Assembly: GCA_019918135.1 (NCBI GenBank)
Contig: WBZZ01003780.1
Span: forward strand, 47,501-90,000
Length of the DNA: 42,500 nucleotides
Direction: 5' to 3'
Origin: Paulinella micropora
Taxonomy: Eukaryota > Cercozoa > Imbricatea > Euglyphida > Paulinellidae
Shown: positions 1-10,100 of the stretch, piece by piece
How positions within the stretch are numbered: the stretch's first letter is position 1
Layout: every line of letters starts with the position of its first letter
Position numbers and translations under genes: made by a program
The notes under the pieces: generated by a model
The model's database searches: none
What the model was told of the DNA's origin: nothing
What the model saw: the letters and a program-made list of their open reading frames with translations, nothing else

Positions 1-362
1 TTATGATTACTTGTGTCTCCCTTCAAGTTGCCAGTGGGGCGTACCAGACGGGGCGATGAGTACATGAAGTGATGTACAGCACCTTGGCAATATTGAGCTC
101 ATGTGATGTACTTCGTATAACATGAGATAGTGTCATGTGATGAAGTGTTTCCGGCTATCGTTTGTTTATTTTTTCTTTTTCGTTTCATAATGTTTTGCTT
201 TGTCTACCTGTCCTCTTGCTTACTTTCTGCTCTTTTTTCCCTTGTGGTTATCCTGGCGGTCGGGCCGAGTGAGTCTGCTGTCTGTTGCCTGTTCTGCGGT
301 CGTGTCTGCTCTCTGCTTCTTCCACCCTTGCCCATGACCCGCCTCCTCCGATGGCTGCCTAG

Positions 363-640
363 GTGACCAACATGCAGGCCATGTTTTCTGGCGCCAGCAA
401 TTTCAGGCAAAATCTTACCAGCTGGAAAACCTCACAGGTAGGCCCCTTGAGTTCTATTTCACGTGACTCTGCATTGACTGTACCATGACGTGCACTCTGC
501 TTTTTTTCGGCCTTTTTTGAAATGATTCCTTCGAATATGTCCACGAACCCTGCATAACTGTTTACCTATTCGTCTCTTTGTCTATCTGTGTGTGTGTTTG
601 TGTGCCTGTACCTTTCTGTCCATTATATATATATATATAA

Positions 641-690
<50 letters not shown>

Positions 691-957
691 GTGCTTCTCT
701 GTCAATGGCTGATGCATTTCTGCACATGCGCCTCCATCGTCTCACCCGTGAGGGGAGTACGAAGAATTGACGATAAGCTCTAATGACACCCCCGCAAGGG
801 CAGTTCCAACACTTCCAGACGGGCCGGTATGTTCAATGAAAATACTGGTCCAGAAATAGACCGATATGTTCAATGAAAATACTGGTGGCACCGACGGGAA
901 TCGAACTGGCGACAGGGCCCAGATGGTAGAACTTGACCACTGGGCTATCACGGTGTC

Positions 958-1003
<46 letters not shown>

Positions 1004-1428
1004 TCCCCCCCCCCCCTCCCTCCCTCTCTCTCTCTCTGTTTCTTTCTTTCTGTCCCCACTCACATACGCAAACACACGTTCTCCCTCTTTCTCCTTACCC
1101 CCCCCCCCCCCCTGAGCATTGATTGACAATTCCAATGTATCATAGTATGCATTGCTGTACTCTTACAGACAAGCTCTCAAAGTTTGAGTGCTTCTCATTT
1201 TTCTTAGGCATAGAGTATGGCATGGAACGGATGCGCGTGTGTATTTCATGTCCACAAATCACTTACAGGAGCGTGAGCATTTCATGTGCGTAACCTTCTT
1301 CTCCTCCTGTCCAGGTGAACGTGAACAACTGCTTTTGGTTTGGTGAAAATAGCCGCCTGTGCGATCCTCTCGTACCGCAGCTGGGCTCTTGCCGCTTCAA
1401 GGACTGGACTGCCGACACCTGCACGTAG
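363..1428 (+). CDS. 3' end of a BspA/DUF285-type leucine-rich-repeat gene (two exons)
   Basis: Two exons are visible. Exon 363-437 is preceded by a TAG acceptor and followed by a GTAGGC donor. It encodes 25 residues (VTNMQAMFSGASNF, then SW.TS), which is one BspA/DUF285 repeat of the pattern VTNM..MF.GA..FN..L..W.TS. Exon 1315-1428 follows a pyrimidine-rich stretch ending CAG and encodes VNVNNCFWFG, four further cysteines and a TAG stop. Both junctions are phase 0, so the repeat reads on as ...W.TSQ-VNV. The 877-nt intron (438-1314) contains SINE copy A on the opposite strand. BspA-type proteins are usually secreted or surface proteins with many such repeats; the earlier exons lie outside the window. 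The repeat motif is clear; the terminal exon is inferred from splice sites and phase. Confidence 0.6.
623..690. repeat. (AT)n followed by (AAT)n microsatellite
   Basis: A short TA/AT dinucleotide run is followed by about 15 AAT units that abut the SINE. Read on the minus strand it is the ATT tail of SINE copy A. Confidence 0.9.
691..958 (-). mobile_element. tRNA-derived SINE, copy A (full length)
   Basis: One of six near-identical copies in the window. Read on the minus strand, the 5' end is tRNA-like: an A-box-like TAGCCCAGTGG, a B-box-like AGTTCGATTCC, and an acceptor-like end GGTGCCACCA that includes CCA. The body carries a duplicated motif of about 23 nt (GGTATGTTCAATGAAAATAC on the plus strand) and ends in CAC followed by (TAT/ATT)n. 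The length is 268 bp. The D and T stems pair poorly, so this is a tRNA relic serving as a pol III promoter, not a functional tRNA gene. It sits inside the intron of the BspA-type gene, antisense to it. Copy number, tail and promoter boxes are seen; pol III transcription is inferred. Confidence 0.85.
959..1110. repeat. (AAT)n, poly-C and CT-rich low-complexity DNA
   Basis: About 14 AAT units (959-1003), then C runs and CTCTCT stretches up to a second C run at about 1099-1112. It lies inside the BspA-type gene intron. Confidence 0.85.
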
Positions 1429-1873
1429 ACCGGTGACTCGCGAGGGGCCGGCACGAGCAAGAACCGACACAGTAAGCTAGTGTTTGTAATGTCTTGGACA
1501 TTGTCATCACTGTCAAGAAGTTTGGCTAGGACAGCGGGGGCTACAGTAATATAACTGCACATCATGTGCCCGAGCTCGCCCCTTACAGCCAAACTAATTG
1601 TTGTACATACTTTTTTTGGTTCGACACGGTGAGAGTTTGGAGAGGTTTGCCTATTCCAGTTAATATAACAATCGTTGTTCGGAGTTTTTCTTGGTTTGGT
1701 TTGTGAGTTTCGAGAGATTCGCAAAGTCTCAGTTGGAATGACTGTGAACTTGTTGAATTTTGTTTTTGTTTTCCACGAACCAGGCAATAAGGTTAGCGTT
1801 AGACAATGGAATCAAGTTCGGCTCAAACCTGGTCAGGCGCTGTTTTTAATAGAGGCCTTTTTACAAACAAAAA

Positions 1874-1921
<48 letters not shown>

Positions 1922-2189
1922 ATTTTTTCTCTTTTTTTTCCCTTCCATATTATTCTTTCCAGGAGCTTTCTGTTGAACCTTGGTTCCAGATTTCCTTATT
2001 AGCTTGTACTGTTGTTCCTTGGAACCAGAATTCTTTTGAATTAGGCTCTTGTTACATTAGTCTGTATGAAATTTAATAAAAGATAAACTGTCTAACGATA
2101 TGAAGACTGAGTAATACCGAAAATAGGGACTCCGTAATCTCCACATCAAAGATAACCGACAGACCGGAACGGTGAGAATTGCCATGTGT
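1429..2189. other. No convincing gene; poly-A tract
   Basis: This stretch is 3' of the BspA-type gene. It holds an A run of about 45 nt (1873-1919) preceded by CAAACAAAAAC, possibly a retroposon tail on the plus strand, but I found no recognisable body upstream. The open frames here show no family signature. Confidence 0.5.
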
Positions 2190-2330
2190 GAGTTTGTACA
2201 CAACTCTCCAAGTTGGCAGGTATTAATACAACGAACTCTTAGCAAGAACACTATGTTTGCATTGAGTAACTGACTCTACGAGAGCAGGTGAAATACCAAT
2301 AAAGATTTCGGGTCCGGCAGAGCCGACGTG
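2190..2330 (+). repeat. LTR-related fragment (diverged)
   Basis: The segment around 2235-2305 contains a CAACGAACTCT box and, about 40 nt later, CTGACTCTACGAGAGCAGG followed by TGAAATACCAATAAA. The same boxes occur in the same order in the copia 3' LTR near 24,030-24,150, and on the opposite strand near 5,110-5,200. It looks like a short diverged piece of the same LTR family. Ends are not defined. Confidence 0.4.
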
Positions 2331-2394
2331 TGATAGATTTAGATAGAGAGGTGTTTTGGCTCGCAGTGCATGTGTATTACTACCTGAAGCAGTA

Positions 2395-2501
2395 GGGGGG
2401 GGGGGGTGGCACCTACGCCAACCACCGCGTTGACAGTGCCGACCCCGCCTCGCAGCGCTGTCGCGCTGCGAGGCGGGGTCGGCAGCACGGGGTTGGCGTA
2501 G
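2395..2501. repeat. G12 run and perfect GC-rich hairpin
   Basis: Twelve G residues (2395-2406) precede a nested inverted repeat. The inner arms 2437-2458 and 2463-2484 form a perfect 22-bp stem with a 4-nt loop. The outer arms 2413-2423 and 2491-2501 (CTACGCCAACC and its complement) are also perfect. The GC content contrasts sharply with the AT-rich flanks. Confidence 0.9.
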
Positions 2502-4549
2502 TGTGCCCTTTTGCAGTTTAAATCATTTAATTCAGTTTTGTTGGAACTATGATTGAAATTAATTAATAGTTACGGACCGGCCGTATCGGGTAACTGTATC
2601 GGACCGTATCGTTCAGGCCATTACTCTTGATCCTGACGGTCGATTTGATTGTTGGCGCCTCTTCTTATTAAAATGTTGACAGTGTTGCGTGTCAAGTGTA
2701 GTTGCTAAGATAGATGATCTGCTTTATTAATGGTGGTCTAACCGCGCCAGGTTATGTAGCATTGAGTTGCTACCTCTGCGCGACTCGTGACAAGCTCATA
2801 TGTTTTTTAGGGCGTTGTAGTGGGGTCTAAAACGGATGCAACTATAACTTTTCGAGTTTTTAACATTTTTCTAATCACACTTTTTTGTTGTATATAAAGA
2901 TCACGATGTGATCTACTGCCAGCTGAAAAAAACAAAAAAAAATCATTTGAAATTCAAATTTTATAATGGTTAAAAGTTTTGTGTTTTGCGCATTACAAAA
3001 ATTATTATGCAAATTTTTGTCTATAATTCACGATAGTTTGGTGAGCAGTAATATAGAATGTGATCTTTCTGAATCTACAGCCCTTTTGAAAAAAGGAGCA
3101 GTAGTTCAGAAGCATTAGTTTCCTGGGTTTTTAGTGTTTTTGACATCATTTTTAGAAAAAAATCCCGGGAACTCAATCATTTTTGTGGTGGGTGTCGGGC
3201 CGGCCGGTCTAGGAAAAGATGTCAGAGGAAAGGGTTCCCTGAGTGAATCAGCTCTCTTTTACCACAAAGCATGTTAAAGCTATCCAAGTATATACATAGT
3301 AATCTTGAGTGTTTTCGATTACTTGTACAAAATATTTCTTGATAATTTTACTTGTAGGCCACAAACCAGCTAGGAGAAAACCACCTAATTTTTTTATCGA
3401 AACACGAAAATCTCATATTTTGTAGCTTGAGTATTATTTCTTGCATAGGTGAATAGGTGAATCATTTTTTATTATCATTAAACGTATTTCTCCAACTTTA
3501 TGTAATCTGTAAATATCTGTGGAAGGCAAAAACTCAAAATCACAAAACCAGCATTTTTCTGGTTTTGGGGACATATACATCTTAGTATTAATCAGTGTTA
3601 AGAATTTCAAGTATTGGAATCGTCTTTCATAACCATAAACTAAAGCTCCACCAAAGGATTTTTGTTTATTTTACCTAGAAGCTACAAACTAAAAAGTGGC
3701 TTTTCACAACTTCACCTGTCTGACCTACACATGCATGTACATTTTTTCCTGGACTTGCTCCTACAGTTTTTTTAGTGTAATCATGTCTCACTGACATACA
3801 CTTACGATAGATACAAAAATATTGAAATAGAGAAGTGTCTGCTTCGTTCCTGGAGGCATGCAAGTCCAAGATGTTGGAATGTCAAAAAAGTTTTGAGCAT
3901 TTTTCTTTTGGATTTCGTGTGATTTTTCAGCAAAAACTACGTAGATTTGAAGATATAGTGTTTTAGGACTCCCCCAACCTATTTAGGAGCTGTAGGACCG
4001 TCAATTGTTTTAGAAATAAATTTTTATTTGCTTGTTCAGCTGCCCTTAAGGGACTGTTTTCCGGCCGACTCTGTGTGTCTCAGAGATGTCGAAATTTTCT
4101 CAAAATTCGATCAAATTATTTATCGAGATGCATTGTATAACGTTCGATGTTTCAAAAGCTAAGAAAATAACAAGCAAAAACAGATTTTTTAATCATAATC
4201 GTGGTTGCAAACCATTTTTTTACAGGGGAAAAATTACGGCCCGACCTGTCTTTTTGAAAAAGTTTCCGAAATTTTTTCCACAAGAAATGGTGACTTTTTC
4301 ACAACTTCAAATGCTTTGTTTGTCAAAACTACTAAAAATAATTTAAAATTGATTGCAGATTCTGAATCAGGATGATCTGATGTTTTATTATTTTAAACCA
4401 GCGAATCCACTAAAGACCCCAAGGTGGGGGGGGGGGTAAAAATACATATGTTAATCAGATCATCTTGCACTTCAAGTACCTGAAAAGAACGAAAGGCAGT
4501 AGGCCGCCTTCAACAGGAAAATTCAAAAAGGATCGACGAGCACGGTATG
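2502..4549. other. AT-rich DNA without a supported gene
   Basis: I see no ORF with family signature, no splice-supported exon chain and no tandem array. A G11 run occurs at about 4426-4436. Short open frames (for example 4086-4346) are Lys/Asn/Phe-rich and typical of AT-rich chance ORFs. Confidence 0.5.
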
Positions 4550-5215
4550 CTGTCGTCGTCATCCCGTGGGAAGGCAGCTGAGTATCAGACTGAGCACTTT
4601 AACGTGACCTGCCAAAACCGCTACACTTAAGTTGACATCCGGACTACTCAGAGTCAGTGTTTTTGACCGCCGGGATCGTTAGCCTGATTCTACTCTGCAC
4701 GACGGTTTCGACTTCACTAACTAGTTTTCGATTCCGTTCAGCCTTGAAATGACTTCAAACTATTAATTCAAAGTTTTTCCAGCAATTACCTTTTTCCCCC
4801 TTTCTATTACTTTTTCCCCTAATTTCCCGTGAATTGACACAGGAGACTGTAAATTTGCGGACAAGTGACTAAAAAGGGAAGGATCGCACTGACCATTTGC
4901 CTGCAATTTAACACAAAAATGCAAAAACTTTGAATCCACAACTATTCACAAAGACTTGAACTTTATTTTTACTTGAACGCAGTTCTTCAAGTACTGTATA
5001 TGTCTTCAAGCTTGCGTATGCAAACTAACTCGTAATTTACGTTCACCTACGCTCGTACGTTGCAACCAAGTCTGCAAACCAGTACTACTCGGAAACCTAC
5101 GTAAATACACGAAGTGACCTCTCTGCTATTTACTTATTTCACCTGCTCTCATGGAGTCAGGATTGTATGCAGCCATAGAGTTCTTTAATATGCTGAGTTC
5201 GTTGACGGTGTAATT
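4550..5215 (-). repeat. LTR-related copy, inverted relative to the copia LTR
   Basis: The reverse complement matches the copia 3' LTR region 24,010-24,700 at many points in the same order: CAACGAACTC, the AACTCTATGGCTGC box, GAGAGC..GGTGAAATA, TTTGAATCCACAACTATTC (here on the plus strand), GACTTCACTAACTAGTTTTCG, and AAAGTGCTCAGTCTGAT. Identity is moderate with many small indels, so it is an older relative. No matching internal region is attached, so it may be a solo or truncated LTR. Ends are approximate. Confidence 0.6.
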
Positions 5216-5592
5216 ACCCCTTAGTGTTGTGTCCAAACTCACAATTCGAATTTTCCTTTCAAGTGGAAACCGTGACTGCACATAAAGAGTTATGTGTGTT
5301 CTGTCGACAGATCGATTTGAAAGCACCTCCCACAAGGAAGGTACTACTCAACGAAAGTAGGATATCAGAGGTAACCCAAACCACATATGTGAGACAGATC
5401 GTTCACCTGTCTCTGCATTTTTGTGTCATATCTCTGCTCTTCTACACTCTATGCAGCCAACCAACACAGTATGTGTCTGGTTTTGTTTGTGTTAGAATCA
5501 CCCTTCTATCACACAGTGAATTCATCCTTTTCACTGCACTCAACGCACTCTACGTGTACCTACGCTACCTGGCTCACTCCTGGTTACCTACG

Positions 5593-6159
5593 ATGTTCGC
5601 CAACTCACGCCACGACGATCCTCAGGCACGCCTTCGGGAACATAAGAGGAATGGTCTGGATTCGTTTACCATCCTGGGCGTCTACCATGGTCTCTTGCCT
5701 TCTGAGAAGAAATTTCAGAAAGAAGTTGAAGAAGGAAAGTCAATTCCTCTCACTACGGACCTCTCCTGGACTCAATCTACGCAGTTTAAGGAAGACATCT
5801 TTACCACTTACTCTGGTGAATACCGTAACATTCTACTCAAAGCAATAAAAGATAAATAAACAAATTTGTTACATCTACCACTGGTACCGACTCCGGCCCT
5901 CAAGCTGATGTGTAACCCCAACGTGACGACCAATCACATCTACCAGGATTACTTGGGACACACAGGCTCTGCAGCTCAACAGATAGCTCTCTGGAATCAG
6001 CTGTGTACTATCATTCCTTTGGAAGTATACGTAAACTACTTACCTGTTTCGATTGCTGCTCCTGGTGTGCCTGGAGTACCTACAGGTCTTGTGCTGCCTC
6101 CAACCAGCACTCTTCCAGCTAGTGCTCCTCCTGCATCGATACCGACTGGTACAACACCG

Positions 6160-6160
<1 letters not shown>
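5593..6160 (+). pseudogene. gag-like or unidentified ORF with one in-frame stop
   Basis: An ATG at 5593 opens a frame (MFANSRHDDPQARLREHK...) that runs to a TAA after ...LLKAIKDK at 5857-5859. The same frame then continues with THIYQDYLG-like and IALWNQLCTI text and a Pro/Ala/Thr/Val-rich tail until the AAT tract at 6161. Without the stop it is about 190 residues. The charged N-terminal half and Pro-rich C-terminal half are compatible with a retrotransposon Gag, but there is no zinc knuckle and I recognise no domain. The AAT tract interrupts the 3' end. Confidence 0.4.
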
Positions 6161-6234
<74 letters not shown>

Positions 6235-6462
6235 GTGCTTCTCTGTCAATGGCTGATGCATTTCTGCACATGCGCCTCCATCGTCTCACCCGTGAGGGGA
6301 GTACGAAGAATTGACGATAAGCTCTAATGACACCCCCGCAAGGGCAGTTCCAACACTTCCAGACGGGCCGGTATGTTCAATGAAAATACTGGTCCAGAAA
6401 TAGACCGGTATGTTCAATGAAAATACTGGTGGCACCGACGGGAATCGAACTGGCGACAGGGC
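6235..6462 (-). mobile_element. tRNA-derived SINE, copy B (5'-truncated)
   Basis: Identical in organisation to copy A over the body and the B-box end, but it stops inside the tRNA head at ...GACAGGGC. The part with the A box is absent and is replaced directly by (AAT)n. It therefore lacks half of the internal promoter. A 5' truncation of this kind is expected for target-primed reverse transcription, here landing in an ATT tract. Confidence 0.85.
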
Positions 6463-6514
<52 letters not shown>

Positions 6515-6688
6515 GTGTATCTCCTGCCAATTGCTGAGCCAAAAGGCCATGTGCATCCAGTCCTCCATTCCATAAGGAAAGTCTCCACACCAATCGGTGG
6601 AATAAAGGAAGTGACGGCATATAACATTACTCTAGGAGCTTTATACCAATCAGCCCATGGAAAGGACCGATGGCCTATGTACTCCCTA
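6515..6688 (-). mobile_element. 174-bp ATT-tailed retroposon unit, copy 1
   Basis: A unit of about 174 bp is bounded on both sides by AAT tracts. On the minus strand it starts TTTAGGGAGTACATAGGCC and ends GGAGATACAC followed by (TAT)n, the same CAC-(TAT)n end as the SINE. A second copy at 14,351-14,530 is essentially identical. The minus strand is open throughout (REYIGHRSFPW... to ...GRRYTI), so it could be the 5'-truncated 3' end of a LINE, but there is no recognisable domain. It has no A or B box. Confidence 0.7.
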
Positions 6689-6764
<76 letters not shown>

Positions 6765-7030
6765 GTGCTTCTCTGTCAATGGCTGATGCATTTCTGCACA
6801 TGCGCCTCCATCGTCTCACCCGTGAGGGGAGTACGAAGAATTGACGATAAGCTCTAATGACACCCCCGCAAGGGCAGTTCCAACACTTCCAGACGGGCCG
6901 GTATGTTCAATGAAAATACTGGTCCGGACGGATCGGTATGTTCAATGAAAATACTGGTGGCACCGACGGGAATCGAACTGGCGACAGGGCCCAGATGGTA
7001 GAACTTGACCACTGGGCTATCACGGTGTCC
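6765..7030 (-). mobile_element. tRNA-derived SINE, copy C (full length)
   Basis: Full-length copy with both promoter boxes. It differs from the others between the two duplicated motifs, where CCGGACGGATC replaces CCAGAAATAGACC. On the minus strand its 5' end directly follows the ATT tail of the LINE. Confidence 0.85.
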
Positions 7031-7072
7031 ATAATAATAATAATAATAATAATAATAGTAATAATAATAATA

Positions 7073-7108
<36 letters not shown>

Positions 7109-7118
7109 GACTTATCAG

Positions 7119-10100
7119 TCAATTGGCCTTTGATCCTGTCGGACATGTGCCTGCATTGGTAGCACGGGACCGTTCGGTGACGCGGCTCCGCTCCAAAGAC
7201 TCGACTGGCAGTGCAATGTGCAAATGAGCGTGCTGTGCATGTGCAAGTGGGTGCAAGGAGTGAGAGGAGTTATCTGCCGAGAAGAAGTCCGCGACGCTGC
7301 GCTGACCTCCACCTACAACAGATCTAGCCAGACATTCTACCTGACTAGGCCTTCCCCTCCTTCTACCCACCTCCTGAACGACCGTGAGGTCGATCACCTC
7401 CTCCTCCTCCTCCGCCCCCTCTGCCTCCCTGGTCTGCGCCTCCAACTCCTCCCACTCCTTCCAGATGGTGGCAACAAACCTTCCTAACTCCTCCTCCACC
7501 TCTTCTGGGACAGGGATAAACAAAACGCCGAGCATCGCCGCCATCTTTTCATCCTCCCCCTTCAGCCATTCCTCTTTGAAGAGCCTCATCTCCTCCTCTG
7601 CCTCCCGCAGTTCCCTGTGATAAAGCCCTCCTCGATTCAGCATGAGGGGCTGCCGGGCTTGCGCCTCATCGATAAACTTAAACAGTGCCTCACGAGAGCT
7701 CGCAAACGTTGGGCAATGCAGCAGGAAGTGACGTAACGACTCGTTAACCTCAGTGCCACACAAGGCGAAACAGCTTGAGCAGTCCGGCGAGCATGAGCCA
7801 AATTTGGATCGGTAGAGGCCAAGGCGATTGTTGCAGCTCAACAATCGCCTTCTGATAAGGTTGTGACTTCCCCCCTCCAGCGCCCGCCAACGTGGGAAAG
7901 CAGAGCGGGAAGACATCTGGCTAAGCAGCACCCTAAGCCCATCAGAGGGCTTAGCCTGCCGCTCCCAGCCAGCTACTTCCTGCCGGACAGACCATTGCTT
8001 TACCACCTCGTTCCAGTTCGCCAGAGCGGCCCGCCAGTCCTTATCATCTACCGTGCCATCTTCGTTCACGACCCGCTTGAGCGCATCCAAGCCCTCCCGC
8101 AGCCTGTGATCTGCTAAGATCAAATTTTCCGTATCTTCCTTCCATTTGCACCGACCCGTGTTGTAAAGCCTGCGTGTTAGCGCTGTGTTGCCCAGTAACT
8201 CGATGCGCCCTAGGAACCGAAGCCGGGCCGCCTTGGCAAGGATGCTAAAACTCGGCGTGCGGCCTAAACCCCTGGTGATGCAGCCGCTTGTGCGCGTACC
8301 AACACCCAAGATGACCCGCAGGGGCGCTACCAACGCGCCCTCCAGCTTACTCAGCTTGTTGGCGCCCGGCAGATCCCCAAAAAGCCGATGCGTAAAGCAA
8401 CTTTGCGCCAACCATTTGCTGCCAATTCATCAGCCGAAGACGCGCTGGAACTTCATGGGCAATCCAGAGGGGGTAGTAGGCAGCCGTTCCCGCTACAGTG
8501 ATTTCCGCCGCCCGCTTCGCTTGCGGTTTATCGGAGAGGGTGTCCGTGAGCAGAACTCCCAGGTATTTGTAGTGGTCGGTGACGTTGAGAACCTTGCCCC
8601 GGAACCTCACGCATGGGGGCGACTTTTTTGACTTGGCGTGCCCGTATATCGGCATGACTTCCGTCTTGCCCGGTTTCAGGTTGATTTCAAGCCGATAGTC
8701 CTCCACGAATGTCGCCACGACATTTACAATCTGTTGAAGCTCCGTGACACTATGCGCAATTACCGCAACGTCGTCGGCGTAAAGCAGGGTCCGTATGTCT
8801 TCGATGCGGTTGAGGTCCTCGATCTCCAACTCTTTCGCGATTCGGACCGTTAGCTCATCCATGAAGACGTTGAACAGCGACGGTGACAACGGCGACCCTT
8901 GCTGAACTCCCATCTCTTCCAGCACTTCACCAGTGAGTTCGCCATCGACTAGCACTCGCGATGACGTTCTTCTGTAAAAACGCCGCAGAATGCGATAGAA
9001 CTTGCCCTGTACCCCCATCTGGGTTAGCCTCTGAAACAACCCGGCCCGCCAAACCGTAGGGAATGCCTTTCTCAGATCCACGAACAAAACGAAAGAACGG
9101 AGGCCAGCTTGTTGTCTAAGGCGCAGACGCTCCTTAAGGACAAAAATCTGGTCCCCCGTACTACGTTTTGGCCGGAATCCACCCTGCTCTGGGCGAAGCC
9201 TGCCCGGCTGATCGATGAAAGCCGTAGGCCTCGCCGCCATAAGGGACAGATACATCTTACCCAGACAGCTCAGAATCGCGATGTCTCTCCAATTTTCCGG
9301 ATCGGTTGGGTCGCCTCCTTTTGGGATGTTGACGATAATCGCTTTGCCCCAGTCGCTGGGGGTGTATTCGCACGATTTCAACCAGTTGAAGAAGCGCACC
9401 AGAAAGCTCACAATCCGCGTGCCTCCGTACTTGAGCATCTCGTTCTTGATCTTATCCGGTGAGCACGCTTTGTGATTCTGGAGATTTTCCTGGCAGAGCT
9501 CCACTTCCTTCTCGGTGTAATCATAGTCCAGCGGGCCCGTCTCAGTCCGGATCTCCTCGGCTTGCGCCATGGCCTCGAATTGGTCGCGCAGGTTGTCGTT
9601 ATACTGGAAGGTTTCGCGGGCCTTCCGCTCGGGCTCAATCCGCGCTGCTTCCTCATCGGAACCGACTTCCTCTACACATGCATCCTCCAAAAACTGGTTT
9701 TCTTTGGGGACCACCATACGTCGGCGGTATTCTTCCCATTCTTGTAGTTTTTCCCGGAGTGTGCATGCCAGAGTGCCATCGGGCTTCCGAACAGGAGCAG
9801 AAGCGTTCGACCGCCGAACCCCGCCCAAACGCTTTGCCAGCTTCCACGTGGCCATGGTAGCGCTCCTGAAGTTGGCAGCGGTGTCATTCTGGACCCGCTT
9901 CCACGCTTGCTCCTTCTTCTCCTTGCATAACCTTCTGACCGCCTTCCTCGCTTCTTTATATCTTTGCCAGGCCTCTCGGTTGGCCTCATTCCTTCGCCAG
10001 AGGCCGTATGCCTCTCTCCGTCGCGCAATCGCTTCCCTAAGACTCTCATCAAACCATGCATTAGTAAACCCTGGCCTAATCACCCGAACTCCCAAGACCT

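Larger units (their letters stand above)
6161..7108. repeat. Four (AAT)n tracts separating retroposon copies
   Basis: Tracts at 6161-6234, 6463-6514, 6689-6764 and 7031-7108 (the last with AGT interruptions). On the minus strand each is the ATT tail of the element to its right and directly precedes the head of the next element. Confidence 0.95.

Noticed and set aside
691..958. Functional tRNA gene on the minus strand
   Set aside because: A and B boxes are present but the D, anticodon and T stems do not pair properly; copies are repeated with a common body and ATT tail, which marks a SINE.
2395..2420. G12 run as polypurine tract with an LTR starting TGGCACC
   Set aside because: No LTR similarity downstream; a hairpin follows immediately instead.
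3675..4346. Short ORFs in the AT-rich gap
   Set aside because: Chance open frames: no splice support and no recognisable motif.
8185..9860. Several plus-strand frames of 80-200 codons across the LINE
   Set aside because: Antisense shadows of GC-rich ORF2.
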